Notes: a model not told the origin generated them from the sequence alone. DNA of 64,000 bases from Pachyseris speciosa (GCA_016490735.1 JAEMWC010001356.1:1-64000), one strand, 5' to 3'. Shown: positions 31,645 through 42,376, counted from the first letter of the stretch. Numbers and translations: made by a program.

Positions 31645-32430
31645 TTACGTACTCTGGGTTGCGAGATGACGATCGACTTCCGTCAACACGGCCACGTACT
31701 TGCTTCCGTGACACTTTTTCCACTCGTCGATCTTTTCGTTGGCCAATCGAACGAAATGTCGGCGGTCTCTCCTCTTTGTCAGCCACGGAGGCATTATCAA
31801 CTTCTTGGTTCCCTTGGGTCGATTCGCCTTGCGAACGTACACCCGGTACTCGTTTTTGCGTTTTTCGTTGGGATCAAAAGGCGCGAAAAAGTCGTCCTCA
31901 TCTTCCAACCAAAACGAATACGTCGCGGCCGTCTCGTCTTCCTTTCGCCATTTTAATTTTACGTGCAACGCGCAATTCGGGTACCTCTCTTGAAAATTTT
32001 CCAAGAACGTCGACGCGCTCTTCGAAAAGATCGGGGCTCTGTAGTCTTCGGGAAATATGTAGGCCAGTTCGTAAGTGTTTTTCGAATCGTCGACCGCGGT
32101 CACTTCGAGTTTCCACTGCCTCGCGGCATCCGTCCACTCGAACGTTTCCTCGTTCGAAACGGCGCGCGGGGGTTCGTCGTACTTTATGGTACTCGGCAAG
32201 TCTAAAAATATTAGGTTTTCCACGTTACCGTTGAGAGTCGAGGGAACTTTGTAGGCGTGCAAATGTTTTCCTCTGGGGGTGTACACGACGTGATGCCAAT
32301 GGTCTCGTCGAACGTGTTTGTGTATGTCGTGTACTCCGCGAGCCGTCGTTATCATGTTTTTTCGAAACGTCCGGGTAAATGCAAACCAAACGAGAGTCGG
32401 CGCGTTTAAGGTTTCGCGAAGCGACGGCAT
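31645..32430 (-). CDS. family A protein 1 (divergent)
   Basis: 261 residues. It aligns with the 47-50 kb family A proteins through VYTPRGKHLHAYKV, FEWTDAARQWKLEVTAVDDS, YELAYIFPEDYRAPIFSKSA and ALHVKLKWRKED. The alternating strand pattern suggests a beta-sandwich. It is the most diverged of four copies and on the opposite strand. The first ~25 residues are unlike the others; translation may begin at an internal ATG (about 32355). Function unknown. Confidence 0.65.
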   Translation of the reverse strand: MPSLRETLNAPTLVWFAFTRTFRKNMITTARGVHDIHKHVRRDHWHHVVYTPRGKHLHAYKVPSTLNGNVENLIFLDLPSTIKYDEPPRAVSNEETFEWTDAARQWKLEVTAVDDSKNTYELAYIFPEDYRAPIFSKSASTFLENFQERYPNCALHVKLKWRKEDETAATYSFWLEDEDDFFAPFDPNEKRKNEYRVYVRKANRPKGTKKLIMPPWLTKRRDRRHFVRLANEKIDEWKKCHGSKYVAVLTEVDRHLATQST

Positions 32431-32562
32431 TCATTTTCGTTTTGCGCAAAGCCGACGTTGCGATGCGGCGACGACGCAAAACGCGACGGTCCATTACGTC
32501 ATCGTTTCGACATAAATGCAAACGGGGCCGTCGTTTTTTTTCATAAGAGGAATAAAAACGAA

Positions 32563-33288
32563 ATGAAGTGCGGAGTGTGCTCCGAACCCTTTCGCGCGTC
32601 CGATTCCATGCGACGCAACTGCTGCAAATACGGATACGTCCATCTGCTCTGTCTTCGAGACGAGGATTTAACGGCGTGCCCGGGATGCGGCAAGGATCCC
32701 ATGGCGGGAGCGACGTTCGGGTGGTCCCCGCGCTGGTTGCGTCCCCTGCCGCGCACGAACCCGCCGGCCTCGCCGCTTCGACCTCGAACCACCGAATTCG
32801 AGTACCATTGGGGAATGTTCATGATTCTCGCGATGGAGGACCTCACCGAAAACTGGTCCGAACGCTTGAAGATCGACGACCTCAAAATAAGCGCAACATT
32901 CTTGGACGGCGTGCGACTGGAAGAGGTTCAAACCCTGCCCGATCGACTAAGATATACGCGCAAGTTCGAGCTTCGGGACAACGTGATGGACTTCGTGGAC
33001 ACGACGGTGAGACGATGGGCCGCTCGCCGAAACGCCGCGTTTTACGCAGATCCCGGGTACGGATTACAAAACATTGCCGAATTCAGCGTCAGTTTTACTT
33101 GCGTGCACGCGACGATTGCACTCGAGGCTCTCGACGACGACACTCGTCCCTTCGCGACGAAAAAAACAGTGCGGCGTCTGGGAAAGTGGTACTGCGCGCT
33201 TCACGCGGGCGCATTGGCGGCGATGGTTTCCACCGGACGAATGCCGGCCACGCGAATTATTGTTCGAGAAATGGACGACGACGCGTAA
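32563..33288 (+). CDS. family C RING-like protein 2
   Basis: 241 residues from the ATG at 32563. N-terminal MKCGVCSEPF, RRNCCKYGYVHLLC, ACPGCGKDP gives the same zinc-ligand order as the 21.4 kb copy. Later blocks (FSVSFTCVHATIALEAL; RPFATKKTVRRLGKWYC) are shared. ACATAAAT near 32510 is the best TATA candidate, about 50 bp upstream. Divergently transcribed from the family A gene. Putative E3 ligase; substrate unknown. Confidence 0.72.
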   Translation: MKCGVCSEPFRASDSMRRNCCKYGYVHLLCLRDEDLTACPGCGKDPMAGATFGWSPRWLRPLPRTNPPASPLRPRTTEFEYHWGMFMILAMEDLTENWSERLKIDDLKISATFLDGVRLEEVQTLPDRLRYTRKFELRDNVMDFVDTTVRRWAARRNAAFYADPGYGLQNIAEFSVSFTCVHATIALEALDDDTRPFATKKTVRRLGKWYCALHAGALAAMVSTGRMPATRIIVREMDDDA

Positions 33289-33478
33289 TATTTGTGGGGT
33301 CGGTTTATTGCATTTTTTGGGGGGGGGAAAGGGTTTTTGCGGTGCGCGCATTCGCTTTCGAGCGTTGCGGCGCATTGGCGACATTAAAAAAAATAGTCGA
33401 CGTTTAAAAATAAAATCGTTGTCCGTTTGTTAAGTAGAGTATTTCATTCGTTTCATTTTTTATTTTACGCTTCGTCGT
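33289..33478. other. short intergenic
   Basis: Contains a G8 run near 33319 and AATAAA near 33408. Convergent gene ends; no gene. Confidence 0.4.
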
Positions 33479-34006
33479 TTACACTTTGGCGCGCGTCGCG
33501 TTTACGTCTCGTCTCTTCGTTTCGAGGACCGGCGCCAGCCCGTCGAATAAACGTTCGCCGAAGCGTCGCTTCGGTCGGTTCAAATTTCGAACCAGTCTGG
33601 TCTCGTACGCAAACGGCGACGATTCGCACCACTTAAAACAAAAGTAGCATCGTCTCGGCGACATGGCCGCAAGCGCCCTGCACGCGTCGCGAATCTCTTC
33701 CAGTTCCCCGCACAGTCTCGTTATCTCTCGCACGCGCAATTTAGGCCCGTGTTTCGTTTCGCTCCAAAAATTAACTTCCTCCTTCGATGCGACCCGCTTG
33801 GCCAATGTTCTGCAGTACCTCACGCGCCGAAACGACCTTCCGCAGTGCAGGCACCGTCTCGTGCACCTCAAGGCAATTCGCAGGCGAAATTTTTCTTCTC
33901 GAAGAAACTCCGCGTAATCTTGCATAAACTTTTCGTCGGTGCGAGCGACGGACCACAAACCCCTGCTTCGTTGAATCGCGGTCTGAGAGCGAGTCACGGG
34001 TGCCAT
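33479..34006 (-). CDS. basic Cys-rich protein, unknown
   Basis: 175 residues from ATG 34006 (MAPVTRSQTAIQ). Two Cys clusters, CTRRCLHCGRSFRRVRYC and RRCYFCFKWC, could bind zinc; between them is a helical stretch REITRLCGELEEIRDACRAL. Very basic. No family recognised. Confidence 0.6.
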   Translation of the reverse strand: MAPVTRSQTAIQRSRGLWSVARTDEKFMQDYAEFLREEKFRLRIALRCTRRCLHCGRSFRRVRYCRTLAKRVASKEEVNFWSETKHGPKLRVREITRLCGELEEIRDACRALAAMSPRRCYFCFKWCESSPFAYETRLVRNLNRPKRRFGERLFDGLAPVLETKRRDVNATRAKV

Positions 34007-34321
34007 GATTTCAATTCGTTCGCTTTCTTCGAGTAACGAGCGATTTGTCGGTCGAGTCTTTTTAAAAGACAAGAGGAGGGATTGGTCGTGACGTCACAAC
34101 GACGCAACGAATCGTCGCCGACGCGCGCGTCAACGCCCATCTCGAAATTCGACGCACAAAAAAAAACCGAGCCGCACGTCGCGTTCGAACGTCATTAAAA
34201 AGCAACGCGTTCGTTTGCGACGACGTCGAATGTTTTGAATCGCGCCTTTACCGAACGGTATAAGAGCGAGACCCGCATCCTCGCCGAAACATCGAAATCG
34301 ACAGCCAGTCGCTCCAACGAA

Positions 34322-34705
34322 ATGGAAAACCGAGGACAAGAATTTGGCGAAGTAAAAAGGGAGAATAAAACCTCGGTTCGACCGAAGAAAAGCGCACAAA
34401 CCGACCGCGACTCGACAGAAGCGAGCTGCGGCGCGGCGGCACAACGAGACTTGGACAATTGGACGTGCCTACCAAATAGCATTAACGTACTGCTACAAGG
34501 GAAGTCCCAAGAGGAAAAATTTCAAGCCATAACATTTTCCATTGCATGTACGCTGACCCGACCCACCGGCTGTCAATCATTGGACTTTTACTTTTCCGAG
34601 GACAAGATGAAAAAGGGTCGCAAACGGCGAAGTAAAAGGAGCGACGCAACGCTCGCAAAAGAAACCCAAATAAAAGACTACGTACCTCGAGAGAACGAAC
34701 CCTAA
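34322..34705 (+). CDS. unknown protein with basic C-terminus
   Basis: 127 residues from the ATG at 34322; a TATA box (GGTATAAGAG, about 34257-34266) lies 60 bp upstream, which excludes the longer frame from 34235. Polar, charged N-terminal half, a central conserved-looking block (WTCLPNSINVLLQGKSQEE, SIACTLTRPTGC) and MKKGRKRRSKRSD as a nuclear-type signal. No family recognised. Confidence 0.6.
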   Translation: MENRGQEFGEVKRENKTSVRPKKSAQTDRDSTEASCGAAAQRDLDNWTCLPNSINVLLQGKSQEEKFQAITFSIACTLTRPTGCQSLDFYFSEDKMKKGRKRRSKRSDATLAKETQIKDYVPRENEP

Positions 34706-34935
34706 CAAAAAAACACTATTTCATCGTTGCTCAAAAACGAGTGCGCGCACTCGCAAGAATTTTAACGCCACATAGTTACGAGTTTTTTTTTTGTTTGTTT
34801 GTCGAATCTAACGCGAATAAAATATAAATTAAACCACTCGCGCATTCGTGCGTACATTTGCAGTGTTTTTAACGGTCGGCGCTCTGCGCATCGCACCGCA
34901 CGCCTTTAAAAAAAAAAACAACATTACGTCGTCCA
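34706..34935. other. intergenic
   Basis: AT-rich, AATAAAATATAAAT near 34815 could be the TATA of the next gene. No gene. Confidence 0.35.
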
Positions 34936-35547
34936 ATGCGACGGCTCAATTGCCGACAAAAGAAAAACGTGTTCGAGGGCAACGCCAAAAACAGAGCCCC
35001 GCAATTTCACGACAAGCAAACGTTCAAGACCAACAAGAGAGCGCGCGATAAATTGACCGAAACGGTGCGAAACCTTCAAAACTCGGTGAAACGACTGGAA
35101 GAAACGGACGAAAAAATTCGATTGCGGGAGCGAAGAGGTCGGCGGCGCGTCGTTCGAGCGCTGAAAGTGCACCGCTCTGGCCTGCAAAATTTCATTCGCA
35201 GACAAGTCGTTCGAGCGACCAAAGAGTGGCGACGAATCTCCAAACGAACGCGACACTCGCCGCGAAACGAACCCGCGAGTCGATTGTTGTACGACGACGC
35301 ATGCGTGCAACGCAACACCTGGAACAAACGTGCGAACCAATTGCTCTACGAAGACGCCTGCGTGCAACGTGACATGTGGCGAACCCGAACCAGCAAATTG
35401 TTAAACGTCGTCCTGTGCAACAGATGCAAAAAGGAAAAAATGAAAGCGTGCGACGAGAAAACGCCCGAAGACGCGGCGCGTTGGAAACCGCGCCAGTGCA
35501 GTCGAAGGCGTTGTAAAAGCGTGCAATCCGTGTTTGGCGAGTCGTAA
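34936..35547 (+). CDS. basic protein with internal direct repeat
   Basis: 203 residues, ATG 34936. Very Arg/Lys-rich. A helical segment KLTETVRNLQNSVKRLEETD is followed by an internal repeat, LLYDDACVQRNTW and LLYEDACVQRDMW. The C-terminal Cys cluster (VLCNRCKKEKMKAC ... CSRRRC) may bind zinc. Nucleic-acid binding is plausible but unproven. Confidence 0.6.
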   Translation: MRRLNCRQKKNVFEGNAKNRAPQFHDKQTFKTNKRARDKLTETVRNLQNSVKRLEETDEKIRLRERRGRRRVVRALKVHRSGLQNFIRRQVVRATKEWRRISKRTRHSPRNEPASRLLYDDACVQRNTWNKRANQLLYEDACVQRDMWRTRTSKLLNVVLCNRCKKEKMKACDEKTPEDAARWKPRQCSRRRCKSVQSVFGES

Positions 35548-35615
35548 AATAAACAACTTTACGCATTAATTATTATTATTTTTAATCGTTCGTTCATTCG
35601 TTTTCGGTCGGTCTC

Positions 35616-36206
35616 TCAACCACACTCGGTCTCGTCGCCTCCACCCTCGCGAAACGCCGGTTCTGACGTTGGTGGCGTTGGCGACGACAATTCTTGGCAC
35701 TTCGCCTCGTTTCCCTTGTCGCGGTTTTGTTTTTGTTCACTCAGCGACATAACAATGAACGGGCGCTTTAAGACGGCGTTCGCATCGTAGTCGTTCAATT
35801 TAGCGTACGCCCATCGATAATCCCTTTCCAGGGTTTCTAAATCCGGAGTCGGAATGCACGCTTCCTTCGCCTCAGGAAGCAACTCCACCTTCGTCGGGTC
35901 TTCGGGCACCGAACGAGCGAGCTTGTTGACGAGGCAAACGAACTCGCCGCCGGGTCGCATCGCGTTTCCCGCCGGATCCATTTCCACCACCACCATCAGG
36001 TCCAGGTCGAGCGGTCCGCCCGCAACGCTTTGGGACCACACGCCATCCAACATCACGTACGTTCCGCGATCGGTCTCGTAAAAGGTGTCGTTGCATCCAA
36101 GGTACGTTTCGCAGGACAAAAAATATTTTCGACCGTTCCAAACGAAGGGTTCCACCGAGGTGAACAGCATGTTGTTTACGTCGGACATGACGACTCCCCC
36201 CGTCAT
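35616..36206 (-). CDS. family B protein 2
   Basis: 196 residues from the ATG at 36206; the frame to 36266 starts with TTG and lies too close to the TATA box (CTATATAAG on minus, about 36304-36312). Core: VEPFVWNGRKYFLSCETYLG, FYETDRGTYVMLDGVWSQSV, AGGPLDLDLMVVVEM. Very similar to the adjacent 36.4 kb copy and more distant from 18.0 kb. Function unknown. Confidence 0.75.
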   Translation of the reverse strand: MTGGVVMSDVNNMLFTSVEPFVWNGRKYFLSCETYLGCNDTFYETDRGTYVMLDGVWSQSVAGGPLDLDLMVVVEMDPAGNAMRPGGEFVCLVNKLARSVPEDPTKVELLPEAKEACIPTPDLETLERDYRWAYAKLNDYDANAVLKRPFIVMSLSEQKQNRDKGNEAKCQELSSPTPPTSEPAFREGGGDETECG

Positions 36207-36405
36207 GTCTTTAAATTGGCGGTCGTCTTGTTTTTCGAACGCTCGTTCGTTCGCCCGTTCGAGCAAATAAATTGCGACTCTTTTTTTAAAAACGTTCGCG
36301 CCTGCTTATATAGCCACAAACCGCCCAAATAAAAAAAAAAAAAAAAAGCGCGCGCGCGCAAAAATGACAGAGTCGACGCGCTCGTTAATTTTTTTTATTG
36401 TTCGT

Positions 36406-37206
36406 TTATTTATTCATACATGCGCAACTACATTTGTCTATTAAACTTTGCGTTTTTTTTTTACATTTTTGTCTTCTTCGTCTCTCGTTCGCTTTATTCA
36501 TTTCACGTTTTCCATGACGCTCGACGCCAACTTTACAATCTCTCCCAACGCCCGTTCCAATTTTAACCGTTTGTCGTCCTCGCCATTTTTTCTTTTCACT
36601 TTCTTCCGGTTCCAATTTTGACAGTTTGCAGGGCGGCGGCGGCGGCGGCGGCGGCGTTTCGTCCTCGCCATCGTCTTTCTCTCTTTCTTCCTCTTCGCAT
36701 CTCTTTCTCTTTTTGCTTGGCAACTTTGCGTTCTTGAACGTGTACTCCGAAAAGTCGATCGGACGATATTCGCCCAAGTTGGTGCGCGCCTTTTCGTAAT
36801 CCCGTTGCAGGGTTTCTTGGTCCGGAATCGTAATGTGCGACTCCGCCTCCGAACCGCGAAGCCACTCCACCTTGTCGGGGTCCCCTGGTACCGAACGGGC
36901 TACATTGCTCACCACGGTAATCATGTCGCAAGACGGCGGCTCGTTCGACGTTCGGGCAATTTCCAACACCCACACCATGTCCAGGGCAAACGGACCGCCA
37001 GAGACGCTTTGGGACCACACGCCGTCCATCGCCACGTACGTTCCGCGGTCGGTCTCGAAGAACGTGTCCTCGCATTCTTCGAACGTGTGGCAGGACAAAA
37101 AATATTTTCGACCCTTCCACACGAACGGTTCCCCCATCGTCAACAAGAGGTTTTTCAGGTCGAATACCACCGTCCAGTCCTTCAACGTCGGCTTCTCGGT
37201 AGTCAT
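36406..37206 (-). CDS. family B protein 3, with proline tract and basic tail
   Basis: 266 residues from the ATG at 37206; a TATA box (CTATATAAG, about 37322-37330 minus) rules out the longer frame to 37446. The family B core (GEPFVWKGRKYFLSC, ETDRGTYVAMDGVWSQSVSG) occupies the first ~140 residues. Extra C-terminal part: a basic patch KKRKRCEEE, a run of nine prolines, an acidic stretch and a Lys/Arg/Cys-rich end. The proline run overlaps a GGC repeat. Confidence 0.75.
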   Translation of the reverse strand: MTTEKPTLKDWTVVFDLKNLLLTMGEPFVWKGRKYFLSCHTFEECEDTFFETDRGTYVAMDGVWSQSVSGGPFALDMVWVLEIARTSNEPPSCDMITVVSNVARSVPGDPDKVEWLRGSEAESHITIPDQETLQRDYEKARTNLGEYRPIDFSEYTFKNAKLPSKKRKRCEEEEREKDDGEDETPPPPPPPPCKLSKLEPEESEKKKWRGRQTVKIGTGVGRDCKVGVERHGKREMNKANERRRRQKCKKKTQSLIDKCSCACMNK

Positions 37207-37309
37207 TTTCTTTCTCGAAGTTCGCTCGCTCGGTTTCTCGTCTCGTCCGTTTTGTTCGCTCGCTCGTTCGCTCGTTCGATCGATCGACCGAATGAATTGC
37301 GGGTTTCCG

Positions 37310-37500
37310 AAACTGCGCCGACTTATATAGCATTTTTTTCGACGATTCTTTGTTTTTTGGGCGACGACGACGCGTCGTCTTCGTAGTACGTAACGCGGGC
37401 GTATGACGTAATGCAAGCGTAATGCGCGACGCGGGCTAAGACGCAATCGACGACGACGACGAGTGGGCGCGGCCGTAACGTCGCGTGGTCGACGTCACCG
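37310..37500. repeat. promoter block, copy 1 of a direct duplication
   Basis: The block from TATA (TATATAGCATT) through TTTTTGGGCGACGACGACGC to GGTCGACGTCACC is found again at about 38141-38345 with over 90% visible identity. It serves as promoter for the family B gene (minus) here and for the 37.6-38.1 kb gene at the second copy. Confidence 0.85.
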
Positions 37501-37555
37501 GCGCTTACGCGCTTGCGCGCAAGAGCGTTTCGTCATCAAAACAAACGAAGCCATT

Positions 37556-38094
37556 TTAAAAAGTTCCCCTCTGCTCGGTTTGGCGTCTTTGCCGCAGAGC
37601 GTTCCTCATCCACCGCCAATAAAGTCGACACTCTAGCATGGCGCAGTGCGCGCGCCCCGCGTGGTGCCCGCAACCGTCGCCTATCCCGTCGCATTGCAAT
37701 TCCTTCGCTTTGGGACAACCGTACTCTTCGAGATCCACGGAGGGAATGTTCAATTTTTCAACAGGTCTCGTTCCACGTGACCTCCCTTGTAACCGACCGC
37801 GTCGCAATCCTCGGTCTTACTTCGCCAATACATTTCGAGCAATCGCGGTTCGACTCGGTGTTGAGGCGAGGCGCGTTCGTTGGTCTTGGGGTAAAACGTC
37901 AGGCCGGTTATGCGGCGGGTCACGTACCCGGCGGTCCTGCGATCTTTTTCGGACAGCTCGAAAAAGGCCACCGGCATGAAAAATTTCGCGTGACCCTCGT
38001 TTCCCTTCCAATCGACGCTTCCCAGCTCTCGCACGTAAAAGCGCTTGTTTACCGTGAACCCTTCGAAGTCGACGATCATGCAAATTTTATCCAT
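37556..38094 (-). CDS. family H exonuclease-like protein, frame broken once
   Basis: Two frames: 38094-37750 and 37807-37556, meeting at a T5 run (plus strand 37754-37758). TATA about 38143-38150. The N-terminus ICMIVDFEGF followed by YVRELGSVDW, then ITGLTFYP, then IPSVDLEEYGCPK and a CGHH...HCAMLEC end, is the pattern of a DEDDh-like RNase H-fold protein found as uncharacterised genes in invertebrates and their viruses: acidic residues in DFEG, later His/Asp. Catalytic function is inferred. The frame change is homopolymeric, so it may be assembly error. Confidence 0.55.
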
Positions 38095-38362
38095 CGGCGT
38101 TCGTCGCGGCCCGTTATCTCGAAATCGACAAACTGCGCCAATTTATATAGCATTCTTTTCGACGATTTTTTGTTTTTTGGGCGACGACGACGCGTCGTCT
38201 TCGTAGTACGTAACGCGGGCGTGGTACGCAACGCAAGCGTAATGCGCGACGCGGGCTAAGACGCAATCGACCACGACGACGAGTGGGCGCGGCCCGTGAC
38301 GTCGCGTGGTCGACGTCACAAGCGCTTACGCGCGCGCGTGCGCGCAAGACCATTTCGTCATT

Positions 38363-38521
38363 AAAAACAAACGAACCCATTTTAAAAAGCCCCCCTCTGC
38401 TCGGTTCGGCGTTTTGCCGCAGAGCGTTCCTCATCCACCGCCAATAAAGTCGGCACTCTAGCATGGCGCAGTGCGCGCGCCCCCAACAGGTCTCGTTCCA
38501 CGTAACCTCCCTCTTCACTCG
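38363..38521 (-). pseudogene. relic of the family H gene 3' end
   Basis: Duplicate of 37536-37660 plus a few bases of 37759-37790, with the intervening part missing. It reads AHCAMLECRLYWRWMRNALR in a short frame with no upstream domain. It came with the duplicated promoter block at 38.14-38.35 kb. Confidence 0.75.
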
Positions 38522-39548
38522 TTAAACAAAGGCTAAGAGAAAAGAAAATGCAACACTCGATAAAACCTCGTACCATTACCGACCCCCACCCCCCCCCCCC
38601 CCCCCAACTTTTCCCCGCCCATTTTCCTTACCCCCCTTTTAATGCCAATACTACCCGGCCCTCACTTTACCCCCCCCCCCCCCCCCACACACACATGCGC
38701 GCGCATACTTTACGAAAGCGCCCCCCTAACCGCAACATCGACCCATTTTTTTTTATGACTTTCGTCGCCCTTTTTTTCAGGCCTCGACGTTAGCCGGCTG
38801 CAGTGACCCGGGCGCCTCGCACCGCACACCAAACGACGCCGTTCGTCTCGTAACTGCTCGCGTGAGTAATTTTATTTTTATCGGAGAGGAATATTTTTGT
38901 TTTACTTTGCTTTTTGGGTGACGAGCGCGAACGCGCGCCGCTAAATTGTCGCGTTATTTTGCCTGCTGCTAGCGCAACTCCTTGCGGGTCACTTTGCCCG
39001 TTTTTTTGTACTCCCTCCCACAAGTTTTTATTAAGTTTTTAGGCGCGAGCCTGCGCAATAAGCGTTAAGAAGTAATAATATCGTTAAATGAAAAGTAAAC
39101 GGTACGAGTCAAGTTGTACACTTTAAAGTTATAACCCATCGACGCTGCTTTATATTTTTAAACACTTTTTTTTTAATTCCCTCGCGGGTGCAGTGCAAGA
39201 GCGCGCGCGCCTACTTCGGCCGGACCAATTTAACGAGGAGCACGAGTGTCGATAATAACTCGTTCATAAATTTTGCACCGGTAAAAAAAAACCCCCACTC
39301 GACTCGTAATCGGTTTAAAAGGGTTTACCCAAAGACAAAAAATAAAAACGACGACAACGACGACAACTTTTTTCTCTTTCACTTTTTTTTATTTAACAAA
39401 ACCGTCAGATCGCTTTACAGAAAGTTTCCAACTCGATCCGTCGCGTCGGCTTACAAAAATTCACGCAAGGACAAAACCCGAAAAAAAAAAACGACAAAAC
39501 TTCTTCTTCTAACAAAATCCTAAGATAGCTTCAGAGTTCAAACAAACG
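38522..39548. other. gene-free stretch with poly-C tracts
   Basis: Poly-C runs near 38588-38604 and 38671-38686, a short CA/GC run (ACACACACATGCGCGCGC) and AT-rich remainder. ORFs (38548-38793, 39188-39523) have no support. From about 39340 the sequence parallels 42180-42376 (segmental duplication). Confidence 0.5.
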
Positions 39549-40618
39549 TCAATAAAACACGCGGGTTTCCACGTGGTCTCTGTACCACGTTTTCGCGAAA
39601 CGCGTCAGGTTCTCCCATTGGGGACCTTGCTTGGCGTCCATGGTCTTGACCACGTTGTTCACCCACTGCAAGAACGTCAAGTCTCTCGGCAATTCCGCCA
39701 GGTCGCGAACTTCTTCGGGCGGGTACACGTCCACGTTCACCTTCACCGTCCTAGTGTTGCAGTCCTCGCGCCTTTCCTTCACCACGTACCGGTTAGTCCT
39801 AATTTCCACGTCCATCACCTCGCAGTACCGCTCCAACTTCTCGTGGTTCAGGCCCTTGTTGATAAAAAACTTTGTCGCCGCTTCGTATCCGGGCCACGCG
39901 TCGTCGAAGGCTGCCAGAGAATGGCACAACAGCACATAGGTCGCGACGCAAGTCGTCAGTTCGTTTAACTTTACCAAATTTTTCTTGCGGAGTTCCGCGG
40001 CCTGTTCGTACGTCCCTTCCGCGTAATCGTCGTCGCAATCGGGATCCACTTGCGACAGGCTGTCCCTCATTCCGCGCGCCAATCGATCGTCCGCGCCCAC
40101 GCACTCGGATATTTGGGCGCCGGCTTCCTCCAGCCACGTCAACACTTCGTCGTCGATAAACAACCACGCCAAGGCGTCTTCGCCCGCATTAACGTCCTGG
40201 TCGAGGGTCGCCATCGCCTCTCTCAAATTACAAGGGTGTAACCTTAGCAAATCTTGCTTCACGAAGAACCACGCAGAGTGGGGCGAGCAATTCGCGTCCA
40301 GGGCGCAGTCGTCCAACAGCGGCTTGTTCGACGCCTCCGCAAACCACGCACCGTCGGGCACGCCGTTTGCGGCCTCTGCAACGTCCTCTTCGAAATTGCC
40401 ACAGCTCTGCCCCTTTGCGTCGGACGACAGCGCGGCGTCCACTACATGTTTGCCAATTTCGTACCGGAGGCCCTCAGTTTGGCAAGGTGCAGTGCCATCT
40501 TCTGGGTGGGAACCGTCCATCTTCGGTCCTTCGTGGTCGTTCGAAGCCGCAGCGCCTTGGACGCAAAACTCAACAGCTTGCGGTCTCTTTGAACGTCCCG
40601 TTCGCGTTTTGGAGCCAT
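39549..40618 (-). CDS. family F protein 2, one frame change
   Basis: The ATG at 40618 opens the family start MAPKRERDVQRDRKLL in one frame; the rest (VVDAALSSDAKG... to the stop at 39549) is in another, meeting near a T run at 40449-40451. About 355 residues. Core features: PLLDDCALDANCSPHSAW, GADDRLARGMRDSLSQVDPD, KNLVKLNELTTCV, YCEVMDVEIRTNRYVVKE and a terminal HVETRVFY. About 80% identical by eye to the 42.4 kb copy, which is intact. TTTAAAAG (minus, about 40714-40721) is the TATA candidate. Function unknown. Confidence 0.7.
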
Positions 40619-41296
40619 CTTCTCTTTTCTTTCTTTCTTTCTCGTTAGTTTTTCTCTCGCTCAAAGCACTCTTGGTTCCGTCGTTTGGTTTAATGTTCGG
40701 TTGCCGGTATCGTGCTTTTAAACCCTTTCTCGATTCTAGAATTCAATGACGCAAACCTCGTTTTGCGTCACCGTTCGACGTCGTTGCCGCGTCATCGCAT
40801 TCCGTCTACGCGGCGGGCGCGACGTCGCGTCGTCGTTGTCGTCGTCGCTTCGCGTTCGACGTGTGCCGTGACGTGCTCGTGGGCTCTTTGTTTGACCATT
40901 TTTTCGGGCATATATACACCTCCTCTTCGCTCTTCGCAAACAGTTTGCGGCACCGCCGGTAGTCGTTGCCACGAGAAAAAAAAAAACCGAAGGAATTAGC
41001 CTGGAGCTGCAGTGACGACGGCCCGGCGCAACGTATGCCGAGGACGCGCACGTCGGCTCTTTCTCGCCATTTTTTTGGCATGTATACATCTCTCTTCGCT
41101 CTTCGCACACAGTTTGCGGCACCGCCGGTATAGTCGTTGCCACGAGAATGAAAAAACTGAAGGAACTAACCTGGAAAAAAAAAATTAGAGAGTTTTTTTT
41201 TAATCATAATTTTAATTACACAAAAAAAAGTTTTCGTTTTTTTAATTAACATCGGGGCGCGATTCGAACCGCAGCGGCGACGACCCGGCGCAAGTC
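40619..41296. promoter_or_regulatory. intergenic with duplicated TATA/leader block
   Basis: A block GCATATATACACCTC...CTTCGCTCTTCGCA...CAGTTTGCGGCACCGCCGG occurs at about 40907-40990 and, diverged, 41077-41160; a third copy is at 43704-43760. Each has ATATATA or TGTATACA in TATA position for plus-strand transcription. No ORF is supported in between. Confidence 0.6.
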
Positions 41297-41944
41297 ATGA
41301 AACAAACGACGATCTACTCGCATCAATCGCTCGGCGGTCATGGAACCAGATACCTTCGACATCGCTTTTGGTATACGGCCATCGTATACAGACAGTCCAC
41401 GGTTCATTTGAGCAACGCCGCGTTACGGCACGGATGGAAATTAACCATTGGAGTAAGGGCCATTTTAAACCCCACGACGCCGGCCGACGTTCCGCTCGTC
41501 CTTCCTGCGAGGGAAACCACCTGCGCGTTGATTCGGTGCATTCGCACTCTAGAGGCGCTGGCCGAACCCGAACTCTTACGCAAACCGCACTGTCCGCTCT
41601 TTTGGTGGAAGCTCAAAAACGGCACGCTCTGCCCGCAGTGTCTGCACAAGAAATTGACTCGAACCGAGATTATTGTGGCCGAGTGCGCGATTCGCCGAGA
41701 GCGCTCCGCCGGGCAGCATTCAATCCTCCACGCGAGCGACGGTTACTCGCGTCACGCGACGTGCCGTCGCCTGCATCGCCACCGTCACGACCGAGTCTGG
41801 GGAACGGCAATTTCGGTAAAACGCAACGAGTCCGCGCGTTACGTCAAATTCTACGACTCGTTGAGCGCTCGGGTGCCAGAGAGTTTGCGCAATCGGTTGC
41901 CCGCACGGTCGAGCAAGACGGTGCGACACTTGGCACTGTGTTAA
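41297..41944 (+). CDS. unknown protein, 215 residues
   Basis: ATG 41297 to 41944. Basic, with the Cys/Trp block CPLFWWKLKNGTLCPQC (C-x13-C-x2-C) that could bind zinc, and a conserved-looking AECAIRRERSAGQHS. An overlapping frame (41368-42075) is probably its shadow, since it runs into a poly-G tract. A decayed copy of the 3' end lies at 43765-43860. Confidence 0.5.
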   Translation: MKQTTIYSHQSLGGHGTRYLRHRFWYTAIVYRQSTVHLSNAALRHGWKLTIGVRAILNPTTPADVPLVLPARETTCALIRCIRTLEALAEPELLRKPHCPLFWWKLKNGTLCPQCLHKKLTRTEIIVAECAIRRERSAGQHSILHASDGYSRHATCRRLHRHRHDRVWGTAISVKRNESARYVKFYDSLSARVPESLRNRLPARSSKTVRHLALC

Positions 41945-41984
41945 ACCCCCCGACCGCGCTCTTTTTTCCGCTCGCCCAAAGGAA

Positions 41985-42150
41985 CGGGAACGAGGGGGGG
42001 GGGGGGGGGGGGGCTTATTCTATATTTCGAATTGGTCTTTGTTACCGATTAAAAAAGGGTTTACCAAGCCGTTAGTTTGCTATGGGAATGTGACCACTTT
42101 TTAACCCGAAAAAGGGGGAAAAACTGGGGGGGGGGGGGGGGGGGGGGGCA
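41985..42150. repeat. two long poly-G tracts
   Basis: G runs at about 41994-42013 and 42127-42148. Such runs can form quadruplexes and are prone to length errors. The flank is AT-rich with no gene up to 42376. Confidence 0.9.
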
Positions 42151-42376
42151 AGCCGAATTTCACTCTGGGCCCAACGAACAAAAAATAAACAACGACGACA
42201 ACTTTTTTTTTTTAATTTGCTTTTTTAATTTGAAAAAATACCGTCAAATCGCTTTACAATTTTTTAACTCCACGCGGGGTCGGTTTACAACAGGTTTACC
42301 CGAGGGACAAAACCCAAAAAGACCCCCGAAAAAATTTCATCCGATAAAATTCTAAAGTGTTCTTAAGAGTTCGACG